Assembly: GCF_025685625.1 (NCBI RefSeq)
Contig: NZ_JAGSYI010000003.1
Span: 186,001-250,000 of the forward strand
Source: Acidicapsa acidisoli
Lineage (GTDB): Bacteria; Acidobacteriota; Terriglobia; Terriglobales; Acidobacteriaceae
Direction of reading: 5' to 3'
Length of the DNA stretch: 64,000 nt
Positions 16,885 through 28,120 of the stretch are shown here, in pieces. Every line of letters starts with the position of its first letter. The first letter of the stretch is position 1. The notes under the pieces were generated by a model, which ran no database searches, was not told the DNA's origin, and saw only the letters and a program-made list of their open reading frames with translations. A program made the position numbers and the translations under genes.

Positions 16885-18450
16885 TTACCTCGGCGCTGGC
16901 TCGGCTGAATCTGCGAGGGCGTAGGCGAGGACGGTCATGACCGCTGCGTTTTCGCTCAGTTCGCGGGGGTTGACCTTGTCGAAGGTGTCGGCCGGGGTGT
17001 GGTGATAGTTGAAGTAGAAGCGTCCGTCTTGCGATGGGGCGAAGCTGGGCACGCCTTTTTCGGTGAGAACGTTGATGTCTTCGCCGGTCTCGGGGGAGCT
17101 GCGGAAGGTGTTGGCGCCGATTGGTTCGAGGGCCTGAGCTACGGGGCGAAGCCAGTCTTCGAGGGCTGGTTTGCCTGCGAAGAGGACGCCGTCGGGGTGG
17201 CCTGCGCCGAGGTCGGATTCGATGGCTCCGATGTGATTGGCGGCTTCGGCGGCGTGCTCCTTGATGTAGGTGGCTGCGCCTTGTGAGCCTTCTTCTTCGC
17301 TCATCCATGCGATGAAGCGCACGGTGCGTTTTGGGTGAATGCCGAGTCTGGAGAGCAGATGGATGGCCTGCATGGAGACGACTACGCCCGCGCCGTCGTC
17401 GATGGCTCCGGTGCCGAGATCCCAGGAATCGAGATGGCCGGATACGATAACGACCTGCTCGGGATGCTCGGCTCCCTTCCAGTCAGCGATGACGTTGTAG
17501 CTGGGAGCGTCGGGGAGGGTTTGTGGTGTGAGGGTGAGGTGCAGTTTGACGGGGCCTTGGCTGGCGAGGTCGGCGAGTAGGTCGGCGTCTTCGGCGGTGA
17601 CTGCTGCGGCGGGGATCTTCTGGATGCCGTCGGTGTACATGGTCATGCCGGTGTGCGGGATGCGGTAGTCGGCTCCGCCGACGGAGCGGACCAGGACGGC
17701 GGCGGCTCCGACGGATGCTCCGGCGATGGGCGCCGCGGCGCGGTACTGGACTGCATCTCCGTAGGCGTAGATGCCGCCTTCCTGGGCGGCGAGCTGCTTG
17801 TCGAATTTCTTGTTGAACAGGATGATCTTGCCCTTTAGCGATGTGGCTGCCGGGCCGTCGCTGAGGGCTTTGAGGTCGGCCCAGGAGTTGACGACTACGA
17901 CCTCGGCTGTGATGCCGTCGGCGGGAGTGGCGACGCTGCCGCCGAGGGCGGTGAGGACGATTTTCTGCGTGGTTCCGGGCGTCATTCCTTTCCAGTCGAC
18001 GAGGGAGCCGGTTTCGATGCCGCGAATCCAGTGGGGAACGCTGGTTTTTTCGAGGGTGACATCCGCGCCGAGGGAACGCATTTCGGCGGCGACGTATTCG
18101 ACGGCCTGCTGGGCTTGTGGGGAGCCGCTGATGCGAGGGCCTATGTTGTCGGAGAGATGGCGGAGTTCGTCCAGAGCGTACGGATCGGCGATGGCGGCGT
18201 CGCGGAGGCGGGCCATGTTGGCGATCTGGGCGGGAGTCCAAGCGCTGGGGCCGGAGTTGAGGATGCGGGCCATGACGCGATCGCGGAGGGAGGTCGGAGC
18301 TGGTGCGGAAGCCGGGGCTGACTGCGGCATTTGGGCGGCAAGAATGGCCGGCCCCAGGGCGACGGCGCAGGCGATGAACCGGATGTGGCAGGAAAAGTTA
18401 CGGATGGTGACCAAAACGAATCGGAAATTGGTTCGATTTGCAGAAAACAT
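16885..18450 (-). CDS. Exported M28-family metallopeptidase
   Basis: This protein of about 521 residues starts at ATG 18450, with a signal peptide ending near [11 protein letters not shown]-type insert sits mid-sequence ([12 protein letters not shown]). The di-zinc catalytic domain begins at [20 protein letters not shown], giving the histidine and bridging aspartate. [11 protein letters not shown] supplies the general-base glutamate and a ligand, [10 protein letters not shown] the next aspartate, and [10 protein letters not shown] the last histidine. All five ligands can be assigned. The domain order resembles carboxypeptidase Q (plasma glutamate carboxypeptidase), so peptide or dipeptide hydrolysis in the periplasm is likely. 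An upstream in-frame ATG at 18510 lacks support. Confidence 0.9.
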   Translation of the reverse strand: MFSANRTNFRFVLVTIRNFSCHIRFIACAVALGPAILAAQMPQSAPASAPAPTSLRDRVMARILNSGPSAWTPAQIANMARLRDAAIADPYALDELRHLSDNIGPRISGSPQAQQAVEYVAAEMRSLGADVTLEKTSVPHWIRGIETGSLVDWKGMTPGTTQKIVLTALGGSVATPADGITAEVVVVNSWADLKALSDGPAATSLKGKIILFNKKFDKQLAAQEGGIYAYGDAVQYRAAAPIAGASVGAAAVLVRSVGGADYRIPHTGMTMYTDGIQKIPAAAVTAEDADLLADLASQGPVKLHLTLTPQTLPDAPSYNVIADWKGAEHPEQVVIVSGHLDSWDLGTGAIDDGAGVVVSMQAIHLLSRLGIHPKRTVRFIAWMSEEEGSQGAATYIKEHAAEAANHIGAIESDLGAGHPDGVLFAGKPALEDWLRPVAQALEPIGANTFRSSPETGEDINVLTEKGVPSFAPSQDGRFYFNYHHTPADTFDKVNPRELSENAAVMTVLAYALADSAEPAPR

Positions 18451-18694
18451 GCCAGATAGTAGCACGATGAAAGCCGGGCTTTGTGACGATGCGCCATCGG
18501 ACGGGGTCAATTCCGTCTAACAGTAGGACGGTGTTTCGACTGGCGCATCAACGCCGGCACGACACTGGCTGAACCGAATCGCTATACTAAGGAATGGCCC
18601 AGCGCAAGTTGTGCCGCCATTTTTGGACCGCGTTGTACACCGGACTGACCCAGATGGATTGGGCAGAGGAAAGAACCCGAGGTTGAACGACTTT

Positions 18695-20362
18695 ATGCCA
18701 TCACTCCGACAGACTTTTGACCGGCTCCGCACGCGCCGGCTTGCTTCGACATTTGCAATACTTGCTACCATTTCCGCCGCCATTTTGGTGGGGTCCTATA
18801 CAGCGCACGGCGTGCATGGGCAAGACAAGACAGACAACAGTACGGATGCTACTCCGCTGAAAATACCGACCTCTACGGTTGCGCCGAACGCTTTTGCGCA
18901 GATTGCGAAGCAGGTAGGTCCGGCAGTGGTGAATATCAACACGCGGACGCTGCCGAAGGATGCGGGCAACCGGAGACAGCGGATGAATCCGCACACGCGG
19001 AGCGCGCCTGTGCCGCAGAACCCGGATGACGACGATCAGGACGGCGGCCAGGGACCAGGGCAGGGGCAGGGTGTTCCGCAGGGTCCGGATAGTCCGGGGT
19101 TTCAGGACTTCTTCAACCGCTTTTTTGGCGGGCAGGTTCCGGGCGATGGGGACGATCAGGGAGCTGAGCGCGATTCACTTGGCTCTGGATTTATAGTCGA
19201 CCCCAAGGGGTACATCATTACCAACAACCACGTAGTCGAGAAGGCGGACGAGATTTATGTAAAGCTCTCGACCGACCCTGACACCTCAGATCTTGGCCGG
19301 AAGGCGCGCGTAATCGGCGTGGACAAGGCTACCGATCTGGCTGTGATCAAGATCGACACCGACAAGCCGCTGCCGACGGTCAAACTTGGCAACAGCGACA
19401 CGACATCAGTCGGCGATTGGGTAATCGCAATCGGCAGCCCGTTTTCGCTTTCGCAGACGGTGACTGCGGGAATTATCTCGGCTAAGAACCGCACGATTGA
19501 GCCGGGCGTTGCGGGGCAGTTCCAGCACTTCCTGCAGACGGACGCGGCGATCAATCCAGGCAACTCGGGCGGTCCGCTGCTCAACATGAATAGCGAAGTG
19601 ATCGGCGTAAATACGGCGATCTTTACGCAGTCTTCAGGGTACCAGGGCATTGGATTCGCGATGCCTTCGAACACAGTGGTGCAGGTCTACAACGATCTGA
19701 TCTCGCCTACGCACAAGGTTACGCGCGGAGCGATTGGCATCTCCTTCCGCGAAGGATTGTCGGGCGCGGTGGGCCGGGTTTACGGCTTCAAGAACGGCGT
19801 GCTGGTGCAGACGGTTTCGCCGGGTGGTCCGTCTGACAAAGCCGGCCTCAAACCTAGGGATATTATCCTCACGATCGACGGGCGACCAATCAAGGACGGG
19901 AACGATCTGGTGGAGGAGATTGCAAGCCGGCATCCCGGCACGACGGTCCGAATTGGATATCTTCGGGATGGAAAGCAGGCGGATACGGTTGTGACCATTG
20001 GCGACCGCGACAAGGTGACGGCGGAGCAGGTTGCCGACCAGGAAGAAGCGCCGACGGACAACCATGATTCGGGTCAGAACAAGCTCGGAATCGCGGTCCG
20101 CGAGATTACCCCAGCCACGGCGGCGAAGCTTGGAACGGGTGGCATGGTGATCCAAACCGTGCGCCCCGGCAGCTTTGCCGATCAGCAGGGTCTGGAGCCG
20201 GGATTGGTCATTACCCGCATCAACAAGCTGCCGACGACGACCAAGGAACAGTTCGATAAGGTCGTAGACGGCCTGAAGTCAGGCCAGGATGTGGTGTTCG
20301 AGGTCGTGAATCCGAAGCGGCCAGGCGATGGAATCAGCTTCCCGGGCGGAACTCTGCCATAA
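18695..20362 (+). CDS. HtrA/DegP-family periplasmic serine protease
   Basis: This 555-residue envelope quality-control protease starts at ATG 18695, chosen because MPSLRQTFDRLRTRRL precedes the membrane anchor or signal segment FAILATISAAILVGSY. A glycine/proline/aspartate-rich linker follows at about 100-150 (QDGGQGPGQGQGVPQGP). The trypsin-like domain shows H179 (ITNNHVV), D214 (ATDLAVIKID) and S291 (NPGNSGGPL). Two PDZ domains complete the Do-family layout (GAIGISFREG to VVTIG; LGIAVREIT to VFEVVN). It degrades or refolds misfolded exported proteins. It is monocistronic, with an intrinsic terminator whose loop contains the stop codon. Confidence 0.93.
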   Translation: MPSLRQTFDRLRTRRLASTFAILATISAAILVGSYTAHGVHGQDKTDNSTDATPLKIPTSTVAPNAFAQIAKQVGPAVVNINTRTLPKDAGNRRQRMNPHTRSAPVPQNPDDDDQDGGQGPGQGQGVPQGPDSPGFQDFFNRFFGGQVPGDGDDQGAERDSLGSGFIVDPKGYIITNNHVVEKADEIYVKLSTDPDTSDLGRKARVIGVDKATDLAVIKIDTDKPLPTVKLGNSDTTSVGDWVIAIGSPFSLSQTVTAGIISAKNRTIEPGVAGQFQHFLQTDAAINPGNSGGPLLNMNSEVIGVNTAIFTQSSGYQGIGFAMPSNTVVQVYNDLISPTHKVTRGAIGISFREGLSGAVGRVYGFKNGVLVQTVSPGGPSDKAGLKPRDIILTIDGRPIKDGNDLVEEIASRHPGTTVRIGYLRDGKQADTVVTIGDRDKVTAEQVADQEEAPTDNHDSGQNKLGIAVREITPATAAKLGTGGMVIQTVRPGSFADQQGLEPGLVITRINKLPTTTKEQFDKVVDGLKSGQDVVFEVVNPKRPGDGISFPGGTLP

Positions 20363-20375
20363 TCTGGCAGTTTTT
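20354..20375 (+). terminator. Intrinsic terminator overlapping the htrA stop codon
   Basis: CTGCCA (20354-20359), loop TAATC, TGGCAG (20365-20370), followed by TTTTT. The TAA stop of the protease lies in the loop, so the last codons form the 5' arm. Confidence 0.75.
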
Positions 20376-20386
20376 GCCGATAGAAT

Positions 20387-20430
20387 GGAAAAAGGGGTTT
20401 GAACGTGGAAACGCGTCAAACCCCTTTTCC
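20387..20430. terminator. Long hairpin, second terminator candidate
   Basis: GGAAAAAGGGGTTTGA pairs with TCAAACCCCTTTTCC across a 13-base loop, so the stem is about 15 bp with one bulge. The following AAATTTC has no real T run on the plus strand, so it may serve as an RNA-stabilising or bidirectional structure after the first terminator. Confidence 0.55.
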
Positions 20431-20541
20431 AAATTTCTCGAAAAGGTGACTTTTCCTTCGGATTTTCTTGTCGGCGGCGATTTCACGGCATAGACTATCC
20501 GGGAAAGCCCTATCGACCCACTCGAAGAGGTACACAACGGC

Positions 20542-21012
20542 GTGATTCTACGTGCGACTTTTACATTCGTATTGGCTGCCGGTTTGATGGCGGCTCCGGC
20601 CATAGCTTCGCGAGTCCACCGTGCTCCTACCAGTGGGCATTCGCATGGAAAGCGCCGCACCCCCACTGCCGCACCCAAGGCGCACAAAATACATGGGCAG
20701 CAGTCGATCGATTCCGACCGTGTAACCGCGATCCAGCAGGCCCTTATTCGGGAGCACTATCTTAGCGGCGAGCCCTCCTCCAAGTGGGACGCCGGAACCC
20801 AAGCGGCGATGCTGAAATTCCAGGCCGATCAGGGCTGGCAGACTAAGCTCACTCCCGACTCCCGCGCTCTCATCAAGCTCGGCCTCGGTCCTGACCATTC
20901 TGATGCGATCAACGCAGGAGATGGTGCAAATTTCAATCAACTGAATGCACCCGCCCCGATGCCATCGACCCAGGCGCAGGGCTTTACAGCCGCCTCTGGG
21001 ATCAGCCACTAG
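20542..21012 (+). CDS. Secreted peptidoglycan-binding (PG_binding_1) protein
   Basis: This 156-residue protein starts with GTG and a signal peptide (LRATFTFVLAAGLMAAPAIAS). A histidine/lysine-rich linker follows (HSHGKRRTPTAAPKAHKIHG). The three-helix peptidoglycan-binding domain covers about 55-110 (VTAIQQALIREHYLSGEPS, WDAGTQAAMLKFQADQGW). No catalytic domain is attached, so it probably anchors to the cell wall or recruits another enzyme. The tail is flexible. It has its own strong terminator downstream. Confidence 0.82.
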   Translation: MILRATFTFVLAAGLMAAPAIASRVHRAPTSGHSHGKRRTPTAAPKAHKIHGQQSIDSDRVTAIQQALIREHYLSGEPSSKWDAGTQAAMLKFQADQGWQTKLTPDSRALIKLGLGPDHSDAINAGDGANFNQLNAPAPMPSTQAQGFTAASGISH

Positions 21013-21032
21013 ATTCTGTATTCCTCTACTCG

Positions 21033-21074
21033 CAGAAAGGCCGAATGGCAGACGCCGTTCGGCCTTTCTGTTTC
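21033..21074 (+). terminator. Strong intrinsic terminator
   Basis: CAGAAAGGCCGAA at 21033-21045 pairs with TTCGGCCTTTCTG at 21058-21070. The helix extends through TGGC/GCCG to a 4-base loop, followed by TTTCC. This is a stem of about 17 bp between the peptidoglycan-binding and hydrolase genes. Confidence 0.85.
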
Positions 21075-21112
21075 CAATTGGGTTATCCCTCAGTTCAGGA
21101 TCTTCGGGTAGG

Positions 21113-22258
21113 ATGCTTGTTGAGGTTTCCTTCCCAGTGAACAAGCTATTTGGTTTTGCCCTTTTGGTATTCGTCTGCCTGCCTGGCGGCTGCTTGTCCG
21201 CAACTGCTCAAACCCCAAAAGTAAATGTGGAAACAGGCGTGCTTGACAATGCGTCCTATCGCATTGACATGCCGGAAAAGTGGAATGGCATTCTGATCGT
21301 TTACTACCATGGCTATTCGGAAAAGCCGGTTGTTTTCGACAAGGACAAGCCCAACGAAATCAGCTCGTTGTTTGCTTATGCGGGGTATGCCGTTATCCAA
21401 TCCGGCTACTCGGAGATTGGATTGGCCATCGAGCACGCGGTGCCGGAGACTGAGGCGCTGCGGCGATACGCGATTGCCAAATACGGCCAGCCCAAGGAAA
21501 CGTATGTTACCGGCCACTCGATGGGCGGAGAGCTCACGATGATCACGATGGAGAGCTATCCCAACCGCTATGATGGCGCGCTGCCGCTGTGCGGGCTGCT
21601 GGAGCCGACGACCTGGGCAATCGGGCGGGCATCGGCGATGCGGGCCGCGTTTGACTACTACTATCCGGGGCTGCTGCCGGGGCCGATTGGCATTCCGGCA
21701 ACGGTGGAACTGAACGATGCGCTGGCGGATAAGGTGCTGAAGGCGCTGCCGGGGAACCCAACAGGTCTCACGGAGATGATGGCTCTCAATGGATTCAAGA
21801 CAAAGGAAGACCTGGCGTGGGGCGTGGTCTTTGCCACGTATATTCAAAGAGACCTGGAGGAGAAGATCGGCGCTTCAGCGATGGACAATCGCAACTTCAT
21901 CTACACGGGCGGGCCGGACGATAATGCGCTCAATGACGGCGTGAAGCGCTATACGGCGAGCGATGCCGCGCTGGGCTACCTGAAGAGCTGGTACACGCCG
22001 ACGGGCATTCTGCTCAAGCCGACGCTGGCGGTGCATACGACGTACGATCCGATCATTCCCGCGGACAGCGTACGGCTCTATGCCGATCTGGTGCAGCGCA
22101 ATAGGAGTGCGGACAACTTTGTGCAGCAGTATGTGAAGGCGGATGGGCATTGCCATTTCTCCGACGTGGAGACAATGACTGCGCTGGATGAGTTGATCCA
22201 GTGGAACCACAGCGGCGTGCGGCCGGATGGCGGGGTTGTGCCGGTCAAGGCGAAGTAG
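21113..22258 (+). CDS. Exported alpha/beta-hydrolase
   Basis: This protein of about 381 residues has a signal peptide (LFGFALLVFVCLPGGCLSAT). The alpha/beta-hydrolase core shows the oxyanion segment GILIVYYHGYS and the nucleophile elbow ETYVTGHSMGGEL (Ser in GHSMG). A late acid is in HTTYDPIIPAD, and ADGHCHFSDVE contains the catalytic histidine. ATG 21113 and GTG 21137 are both possible starts. The family does not reveal the substrate, and an esterase, lipase or peptidase are all possible. The gene ends convergently with the type-B carboxylesterase. Confidence 0.82.
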   Translation: MLVEVSFPVNKLFGFALLVFVCLPGGCLSATAQTPKVNVETGVLDNASYRIDMPEKWNGILIVYYHGYSEKPVVFDKDKPNEISSLFAYAGYAVIQSGYSEIGLAIEHAVPETEALRRYAIAKYGQPKETYVTGHSMGGELTMITMESYPNRYDGALPLCGLLEPTTWAIGRASAMRAAFDYYYPGLLPGPIGIPATVELNDALADKVLKALPGNPTGLTEMMALNGFKTKEDLAWGVVFATYIQRDLEEKIGASAMDNRNFIYTGGPDDNALNDGVKRYTASDAALGYLKSWYTPTGILLKPTLAVHTTYDPIIPADSVRLYADLVQRNRSADNFVQQYVKADGHCHFSDVETMTALDELIQWNHSGVRPDGGVVPVKAK

Positions 22259-22291
22259 GGTTCGGTAAGTCGATCGCTGGAAATGTAGAAC

Positions 22292-22323
22292 GGGCAGCAG
22301 CACTTTCTATTGCGCGGCTGCCC
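22292..22323. terminator. Weak hairpin between convergent genes
   Basis: GGGCAGC (22292-22298) and GCTGCCC (22317-22323) flank an 18-base loop, with TGCTTTGCGTTT after it. It is a possible shared terminator for the two convergent hydrolase genes. Confidence 0.4.
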
Positions 22324-22361
22324 TGCTTTGCGTTTGTGTATGTTGATTGAGGTTATTAGAG

Positions 22362-23930
<1,569 letters not shown>

Positions 23931-23976
23931 GCTTGATTCCTCTCGAAGAACGATACAGTAAGGGTCTTTCTAGAGA

Positions 23977-25371
23977 CTAGTAACGATTTGTAACGTCGTG
24001 CAGTTCGGGCGCGAGCAAATCGGCTATTGTTTCGCGGCGCCGGATGAGGGTTGCCTTGTCGCCGTGGAGAAGCACTTCGGCGGGACGCGGGCGGGTGTTG
24101 TAGTTGGAGCTTTGCACCATGCCGTAGGCGCCTGCATCGAGTATTGCGACCAGATCTCCGGGTTCCAATGGCTTCAATTTGCGGTCGCGGGCAAAGAAGT
24201 CGCCTGTCTCGCAGACTGGACCGACTACGTCGACCGCCGAGGCGCGTCCTGGGCGCGGCGACACTGGCACGATCTCGTGAAAGGCCTGATAAAGCGCGGG
24301 GCGGATAAGGTCGTTGGTTGCGGCGTCGGTCACGACGAAGGTCTTTTTGCCATTGCGCTTGACGTAGAGGACACGCGCCAGCAGGGCTCCAGCCTGTGCT
24401 ACGAGAAAGCGACCCGGCTCAAGCAACAGCTGCACATCCAGACCGGTCAATGCGGCCTCCAACGCGGAGGTGTATTCCAGCACCTTGGCCTGCGGATCGA
24501 AGTTGCTTGCCGCGTGATAGTCGATGCCGAGGCCGCCGCCGGCGTCGACGGACTTGATGCGGATGCCGTCGCCGGCCAACTGCTGTACAAGTCTTGCGAC
24601 GCGCTGCATGGCTGCACCGAACGGATCAGCCGAGCGGATTTGTGAGCCGATGTGGACGCTCACTCCATGAGCGCTGAGCCAGCGATTGGCTGCGGCTTCG
24701 TTGTAGATGCTGCGTGCCTGGCGAATGTCGATGCCGAACTTGTGTTCGCGGAGGCCGGTGGAGATATATGGGTGCGTTTCGGCAAACACGTCTGGATTGA
24801 CGCGCAGGGCGAAGCGCGCCTTGCGCTTGCGTTTGGCGGCGCGGCTGGCAAGCAAAGCGAGTTCGGATTCGCTTTCGACGTTGAAGGCTAGGATGTTGGC
24901 TTCGAGGGCGAGGTCGATCTCGCTTGCGGTCTTTCCAACTCCGGAGAAGACAACGCGCGCGGCGGCTTCCGGAGCGACGGTAAGCACTCGCTGTAGTTCC
25001 CCGCCGGAGACGATGTCGAAGCCCGCACCGTGGGCTGCAAGGAGCTTGAGAATCGCGAGTGAGGAGTTGGCCTTTACCGCGTAGCAGACCAGATGAGGCC
25101 GAGCGGCGAGGGACTGCTGGAAGAGCGCGAGGCGTTCGAGTATCTGATCGGCGCTATAGACGTATAACGGCGTTCCATACTGCACTGCTAGGTCGGCGAG
25201 CGAGTGCGGGCCGCAACTTAATGGGGCGGCGGCTGATGGGTATTGGAAGGGGCGCGAGAGAGATTTGGACGATGAATGTGACACGGATTTGGACAAGGAA
25301 ATCGCCTGGAATGACTGCGTGAATTCAAGTACAGGTCTGTCTGCTTTTGAGCCTAGCAGATCGTGCGGCAT
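23977..25371 (-). CDS. lysA: Diaminopimelate decarboxylase
   Basis: This PLP enzyme makes L-lysine from meso-diaminopimelate. Motifs are YGTPLYVYSADQI, the PLP lysine in LVCYAVKANSSLAIL, FDIVSGGEL, the HIGSQI histidine, SVDAGGGLGIDY, LLEPGRFLVAQAG, and CETGDFFARDR, the substrate-side cysteine. The N-terminus is uncertain. ATG 25371 gives 464 residues with a 60-residue non-conserved extension, while a GTG at 25284 would give 435 residues, closer to the family. The frame is open still further upstream but overlaps the PspC-type gene. No other lysine gene is adjacent. Confidence 0.92.
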   Translation of the reverse strand: MPHDLLGSKADRPVLEFTQSFQAISLSKSVSHSSSKSLSRPFQYPSAAAPLSCGPHSLADLAVQYGTPLYVYSADQILERLALFQQSLAARPHLVCYAVKANSSLAILKLLAAHGAGFDIVSGGELQRVLTVAPEAAARVVFSGVGKTASEIDLALEANILAFNVESESELALLASRAAKRKRKARFALRVNPDVFAETHPYISTGLREHKFGIDIRQARSIYNEAAANRWLSAHGVSVHIGSQIRSADPFGAAMQRVARLVQQLAGDGIRIKSVDAGGGLGIDYHAASNFDPQAKVLEYTSALEAALTGLDVQLLLEPGRFLVAQAGALLARVLYVKRNGKKTFVVTDAATNDLIRPALYQAFHEIVPVSPRPGRASAVDVVGPVCETGDFFARDRKLKPLEPGDLVAILDAGAYGMVQSSNYNTRPRPAEVLLHGDKATLIRRRETIADLLAPELHDVTNRY

Positions 25372-25438
25372 TCCAGAGCAGGGTGCGCGTTCCTTGTCTA
25401 CGCGCACCCTCGGTTGCCACTCCGGTTGGGGTTGCGGG

Positions 25439-25765
25439 TCACGGCTGCGGCGGTGGTGGGACGTCTTGAATTTGCTCTTCTGGTATGCCGATCCAGCAGG
25501 CAATGTAGAAGATTTCGGGGAACGGGCAGAGGAAGATGCCGCTGATGACTGCGAGAATGCGCACCAAGCCCACATCCCAGCCGTAGGTTCGCGCGAGGCC
25601 TACGCAGACACCGGCGAACTGCCGTCCGAAGATGGGACGCACCAGACGCGGCGCGTAGGGCGGGAATCCAGCTGGCGGGAATCCTGCGATGACGTTTCCG
25701 CATACGGAACAGAAACGGGCCCCTGGCGGCAAGGCACTTCCACAATTGTTACAGAAGGCAGACAT
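25439..25765 (-). CDS. Zinc-ribbon PspC-domain membrane protein
   Basis: This 108-residue protein opens with a zinc ribbon (CNNCGSALPPGARFCSVCG, four cysteines). A proline-rich linker leads to a PspC domain (GRQFAGVCVGLARTYGWDVG) whose C-terminal half forms a hydrophobic helix (RILAVISGIFLCPFPEIFYI). PspC-type proteins sense membrane stress or regulate partners at the inner membrane. A TTGGAGAG ribosome-binding site precedes the ATG. It lies upstream of lysA on the same strand without an obvious functional link. Confidence 0.85.
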   Translation of the reverse strand: MSAFCNNCGSALPPGARFCSVCGNVIAGFPPAGFPPYAPRLVRPIFGRQFAGVCVGLARTYGWDVGLVRILAVISGIFLCPFPEIFYIACWIGIPEEQIQDVPPPPQP

Positions 25766-25843
25766 AACGCACTCTCCAAAATGGCCTTACTGCAGCCACT
25801 CTTTCATACGTTTGGGCTGGGCGGAAGGTTCCGTGGCTTTCGC

Positions 25844-27067
25844 CTAAGGCTCTCGGTAGGGGGTTTTCAGCAGGCGACGGGCGATTTCGCCCTGCGTGGT
25901 GTCGGAGCCGTTGGCGATTGCCCACTTGTAGTCCTGAACGGCCTGGGTTCGCTCGCCATTCAGGTCACGGGCTTTGCCTGCGGCAACGAGCGAACGGCGC
26001 TTCAGCTCCGCGCCTGAGCCTGGTGCGAAGGCTGCCTGTTCGTAGGCCTGGGCAGCGTCGGCGAAATGACGCTGGCCGCTAAGCGCTTCGCCGAGTCCGA
26101 AATACGCTAGTTCGAGATGCGCTGATGGAAAATATCCGGGTTTGCGTGCATCGTTGAGAAGATTCTCATACGCATTCACCGCGGCCATGCCTTCGCCGGC
26201 ATCCTTGCGGAGATTGGCTTCTTCGAGGCAGAAGAGAAAATCGTGCGGATACTTTGCTTCCAGGCTTCGCACAACGCCGATCGCTTCTTTGTACTTCCCT
26301 TCCCTACGCAGGAAGAGCGCGATCACGGTTCCTGCTTCGACGGAGGTCATTGGTCCGCGGGCGAAATCGTCGTGCAGCATCTCCATACCTCTGGACTTGG
26401 AGCCAGTGATACCCGCGAAGCCGAAGAGCAGTTTGAATCCCCAGGGCAGCGCGCCGATCACGTACTGGTAGGTTCCTACGACAAGTTTTGCATCCACATA
26501 GTTGGGATCGATCTGCAATACCTTTGCTTCGTCGCTATGGGCTTGCAGCGCTATGTGAAAAGCCGCGCTAAAACTGCGTTCGACCATGGCCATGTAGGAA
26601 GAGCGCAGGCTGCGCGCCCAGCCACGTGCATACAAGGCATCGGCATCCCGAGAGTTCCTGGCGAGGCGAGCGGATGCTTCTCGCTCCACTTGCTCTTCGA
26701 GAGAAAAGATCTGGTCGCGCGTGGCGGGGTCTTCCGGCGTGGGATGCTTGCCGGTGAGAAAGCCGTCGTTGGCGTAGAAGGTGGTATCGAGAAGATCCTG
26801 CCGGTATAGCTCTTCGAAAACGCGGGCTTCGAGCAGCATCGCTGTCGCGCCGGGATCGCCGGGATGTGCTTCCTGAACCTTCTTCAGTTCAGCGACGCAT
26901 GACGGGTAATCGAGCACGTAGAAGTGTTCGTAGGCATCGCGCACGGATGGATCGGCGTAGAGGGGATTTGCATGGACATCGGGTAGCAGCGCTGCCGCAC
27001 CTGCAGACGAGACTGATTGCAGGACCAGAAACCCTATCAGGATCAGGAAAGACTTCCGAAGCAGCAA
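25844..27067 (-). CDS. Secreted TPR-repeat protein
   Basis: A TTG start at 27067, preceded by GGAGG, gives about 407 residues beginning LLLRKSFLILIGFLVLQSV, a signal peptide. An in-frame ATG at 27238 would place this signal 58 residues inside the protein, so TTG is preferred. The body is helical with TPR-like pairs, clearest at the C-terminus (HLELAYFGLGEALSGQRHFA, DAAQAYEQAAFAPGSGAELK, DYKWAIANG). An earlier segment (NPLYADPSVRDAYEHFYVLD) is conserved in Acidobacteriota TPR proteins as far as I recall. Function is unknown, probably protein-protein interaction in the periplasm. Confidence 0.75.
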   Translation of the reverse strand: MLLRKSFLILIGFLVLQSVSSAGAAALLPDVHANPLYADPSVRDAYEHFYVLDYPSCVAELKKVQEAHPGDPGATAMLLEARVFEELYRQDLLDTTFYANDGFLTGKHPTPEDPATRDQIFSLEEQVEREASARLARNSRDADALYARGWARSLRSSYMAMVERSFSAAFHIALQAHSDEAKVLQIDPNYVDAKLVVGTYQYVIGALPWGFKLLFGFAGITGSKSRGMEMLHDDFARGPMTSVEAGTVIALFLRREGKYKEAIGVVRSLEAKYPHDFLFCLEEANLRKDAGEGMAAVNAYENLLNDARKPGYFPSAHLELAYFGLGEALSGQRHFADAAQAYEQAAFAPGSGAELKRRSLVAAGKARDLNGERTQAVQDYKWAIANGSDTTQGEIARRLLKTPYREP

Positions 27068-27387
27068 AACGCCTCCGTATGACAAACCGGCCACGTTTTG
27101 CGCAGCCTTGCCGAGTTTACTTCTGGATTCACTCCGCTTTCCCAATCCTAAACTCCACTGAGCGGCCGGATCGGATTCCCGAAGCGCCGGAGATTGCACA
27201 AGGATGCAGGCAGGTGCCAAAGTTTTCTTGACACTCAAAAGGAGGCCAGCATGGTTTTGACGTTAATACATGGCAGAGGCGGGTTTGTTTTCCAGAACCG
27301 AAACTTTTCCCTTTGCCTGGCCGAATTCTCCCCGATTGGCGTCAAAGGGCGCAGGAAATTTTGACTAGCACATACGGGAAAGGTCGA

Positions 27388-27828
27388 ATGACACGCAAAG
27401 AGATACTGCTCATGCTGCTCAATCAGGCCTACTCCAACGGCTTTGAGTTCCGCCGCTGGTTTACGGCGAATTTTTCCACTGAGTGGCCCGGCGCCGAGGA
27501 AGCGGTTTCGCTTCTCACGACTGAAGGCCGCTTTTATGCCTTGGTTTTCTCACACGACTTTGCCCGCGCCTTTTGGAAGAAGGGCGCTCAAATGAATTTC
27601 ATTGTGCCTGCTTCGACCTACTCCCGCATGAACGGAAAAGGCGAAGTGGTGACGATTAACCGAAAGCCCTTCACGCGGCGGACCATTAAGGCCGATGTGT
27701 GGAAGTACCACCTGCGCCAGATGGCCATGAGCGAAGATCCGATTCGCTATCTGAAACGGTTTCTGCCCACCCAGGAAGACTTCAATTATCAGCCTTCGGA
27801 CGCTGAGAGCCTCTCAGCGGTCGGTTGA
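27388..27828 (+). CDS. Hypothetical cytoplasmic protein
   Basis: This 146-residue protein starts at ATG 27388, supported by GGGAAAGG upstream. The frame is open to TTG 27313 but the added residues look random. Composition is that of a folded soluble protein, with an amphipathic start (MTRKEILLMLLNQAYSNGFE), an aromatic-rich middle (ALVFSHDFARAFWKKG) and conserved-looking KADVWKYHLRQMAM near the end. It has no signal peptide or membrane segment. I do not recognise a family. Confidence 0.68.
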   Translation: MTRKEILLMLLNQAYSNGFEFRRWFTANFSTEWPGAEEAVSLLTTEGRFYALVFSHDFARAFWKKGAQMNFIVPASTYSRMNGKGEVVTINRKPFTRRTIKADVWKYHLRQMAMSEDPIRYLKRFLPTQEDFNYQPSDAESLSAVG

Positions 27829-28120
27829 TCCCCAAAAAATGGCGGTTCGATCCTCACAGCCGGCGGTTCTCCCAAAACCGCCAGTTGAGCTGCAAGGCGA
27901 GCCTATGTTGCAAATTACGCCAATATGCAAAACCTCTCTCCCAAAAGGACTTAGCTACCCCAAAAGTTGTATTTACTGTTTTTCTATTATCTTTTTAGTT
28001 ACTATTTATGGACTATGGATCTCCTGTCAAGCAGCAATTTTCCCTGTGCAAAACTGGCCATAAAATGCTTCAAATCTTTGACTTGAGCATTCATCCCCGG
28101 TATGCTTGCAAGAGTTACTT
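27829..28120. other. AT-rich intergenic region with hairpin
   Basis: GGCGGTT (27862-27868) and AACCGCC (27876-27882) form a 7-bp stem just after the hypothetical gene but lack a T tract. The rest (27940-28020) is strongly AT-rich, with tracts such as TTATCTTTTTAGTTACTATTTATG, consistent with the promoter of rlpA. No gene is seen. Confidence 0.5.

Noticed and set aside
16655-17308. N-terminal extension of the phosphoesterase frame
   Set aside because: It is arginine/serine-rich, overlaps the M28 peptidase antisense, and precedes a clear signal sequence.
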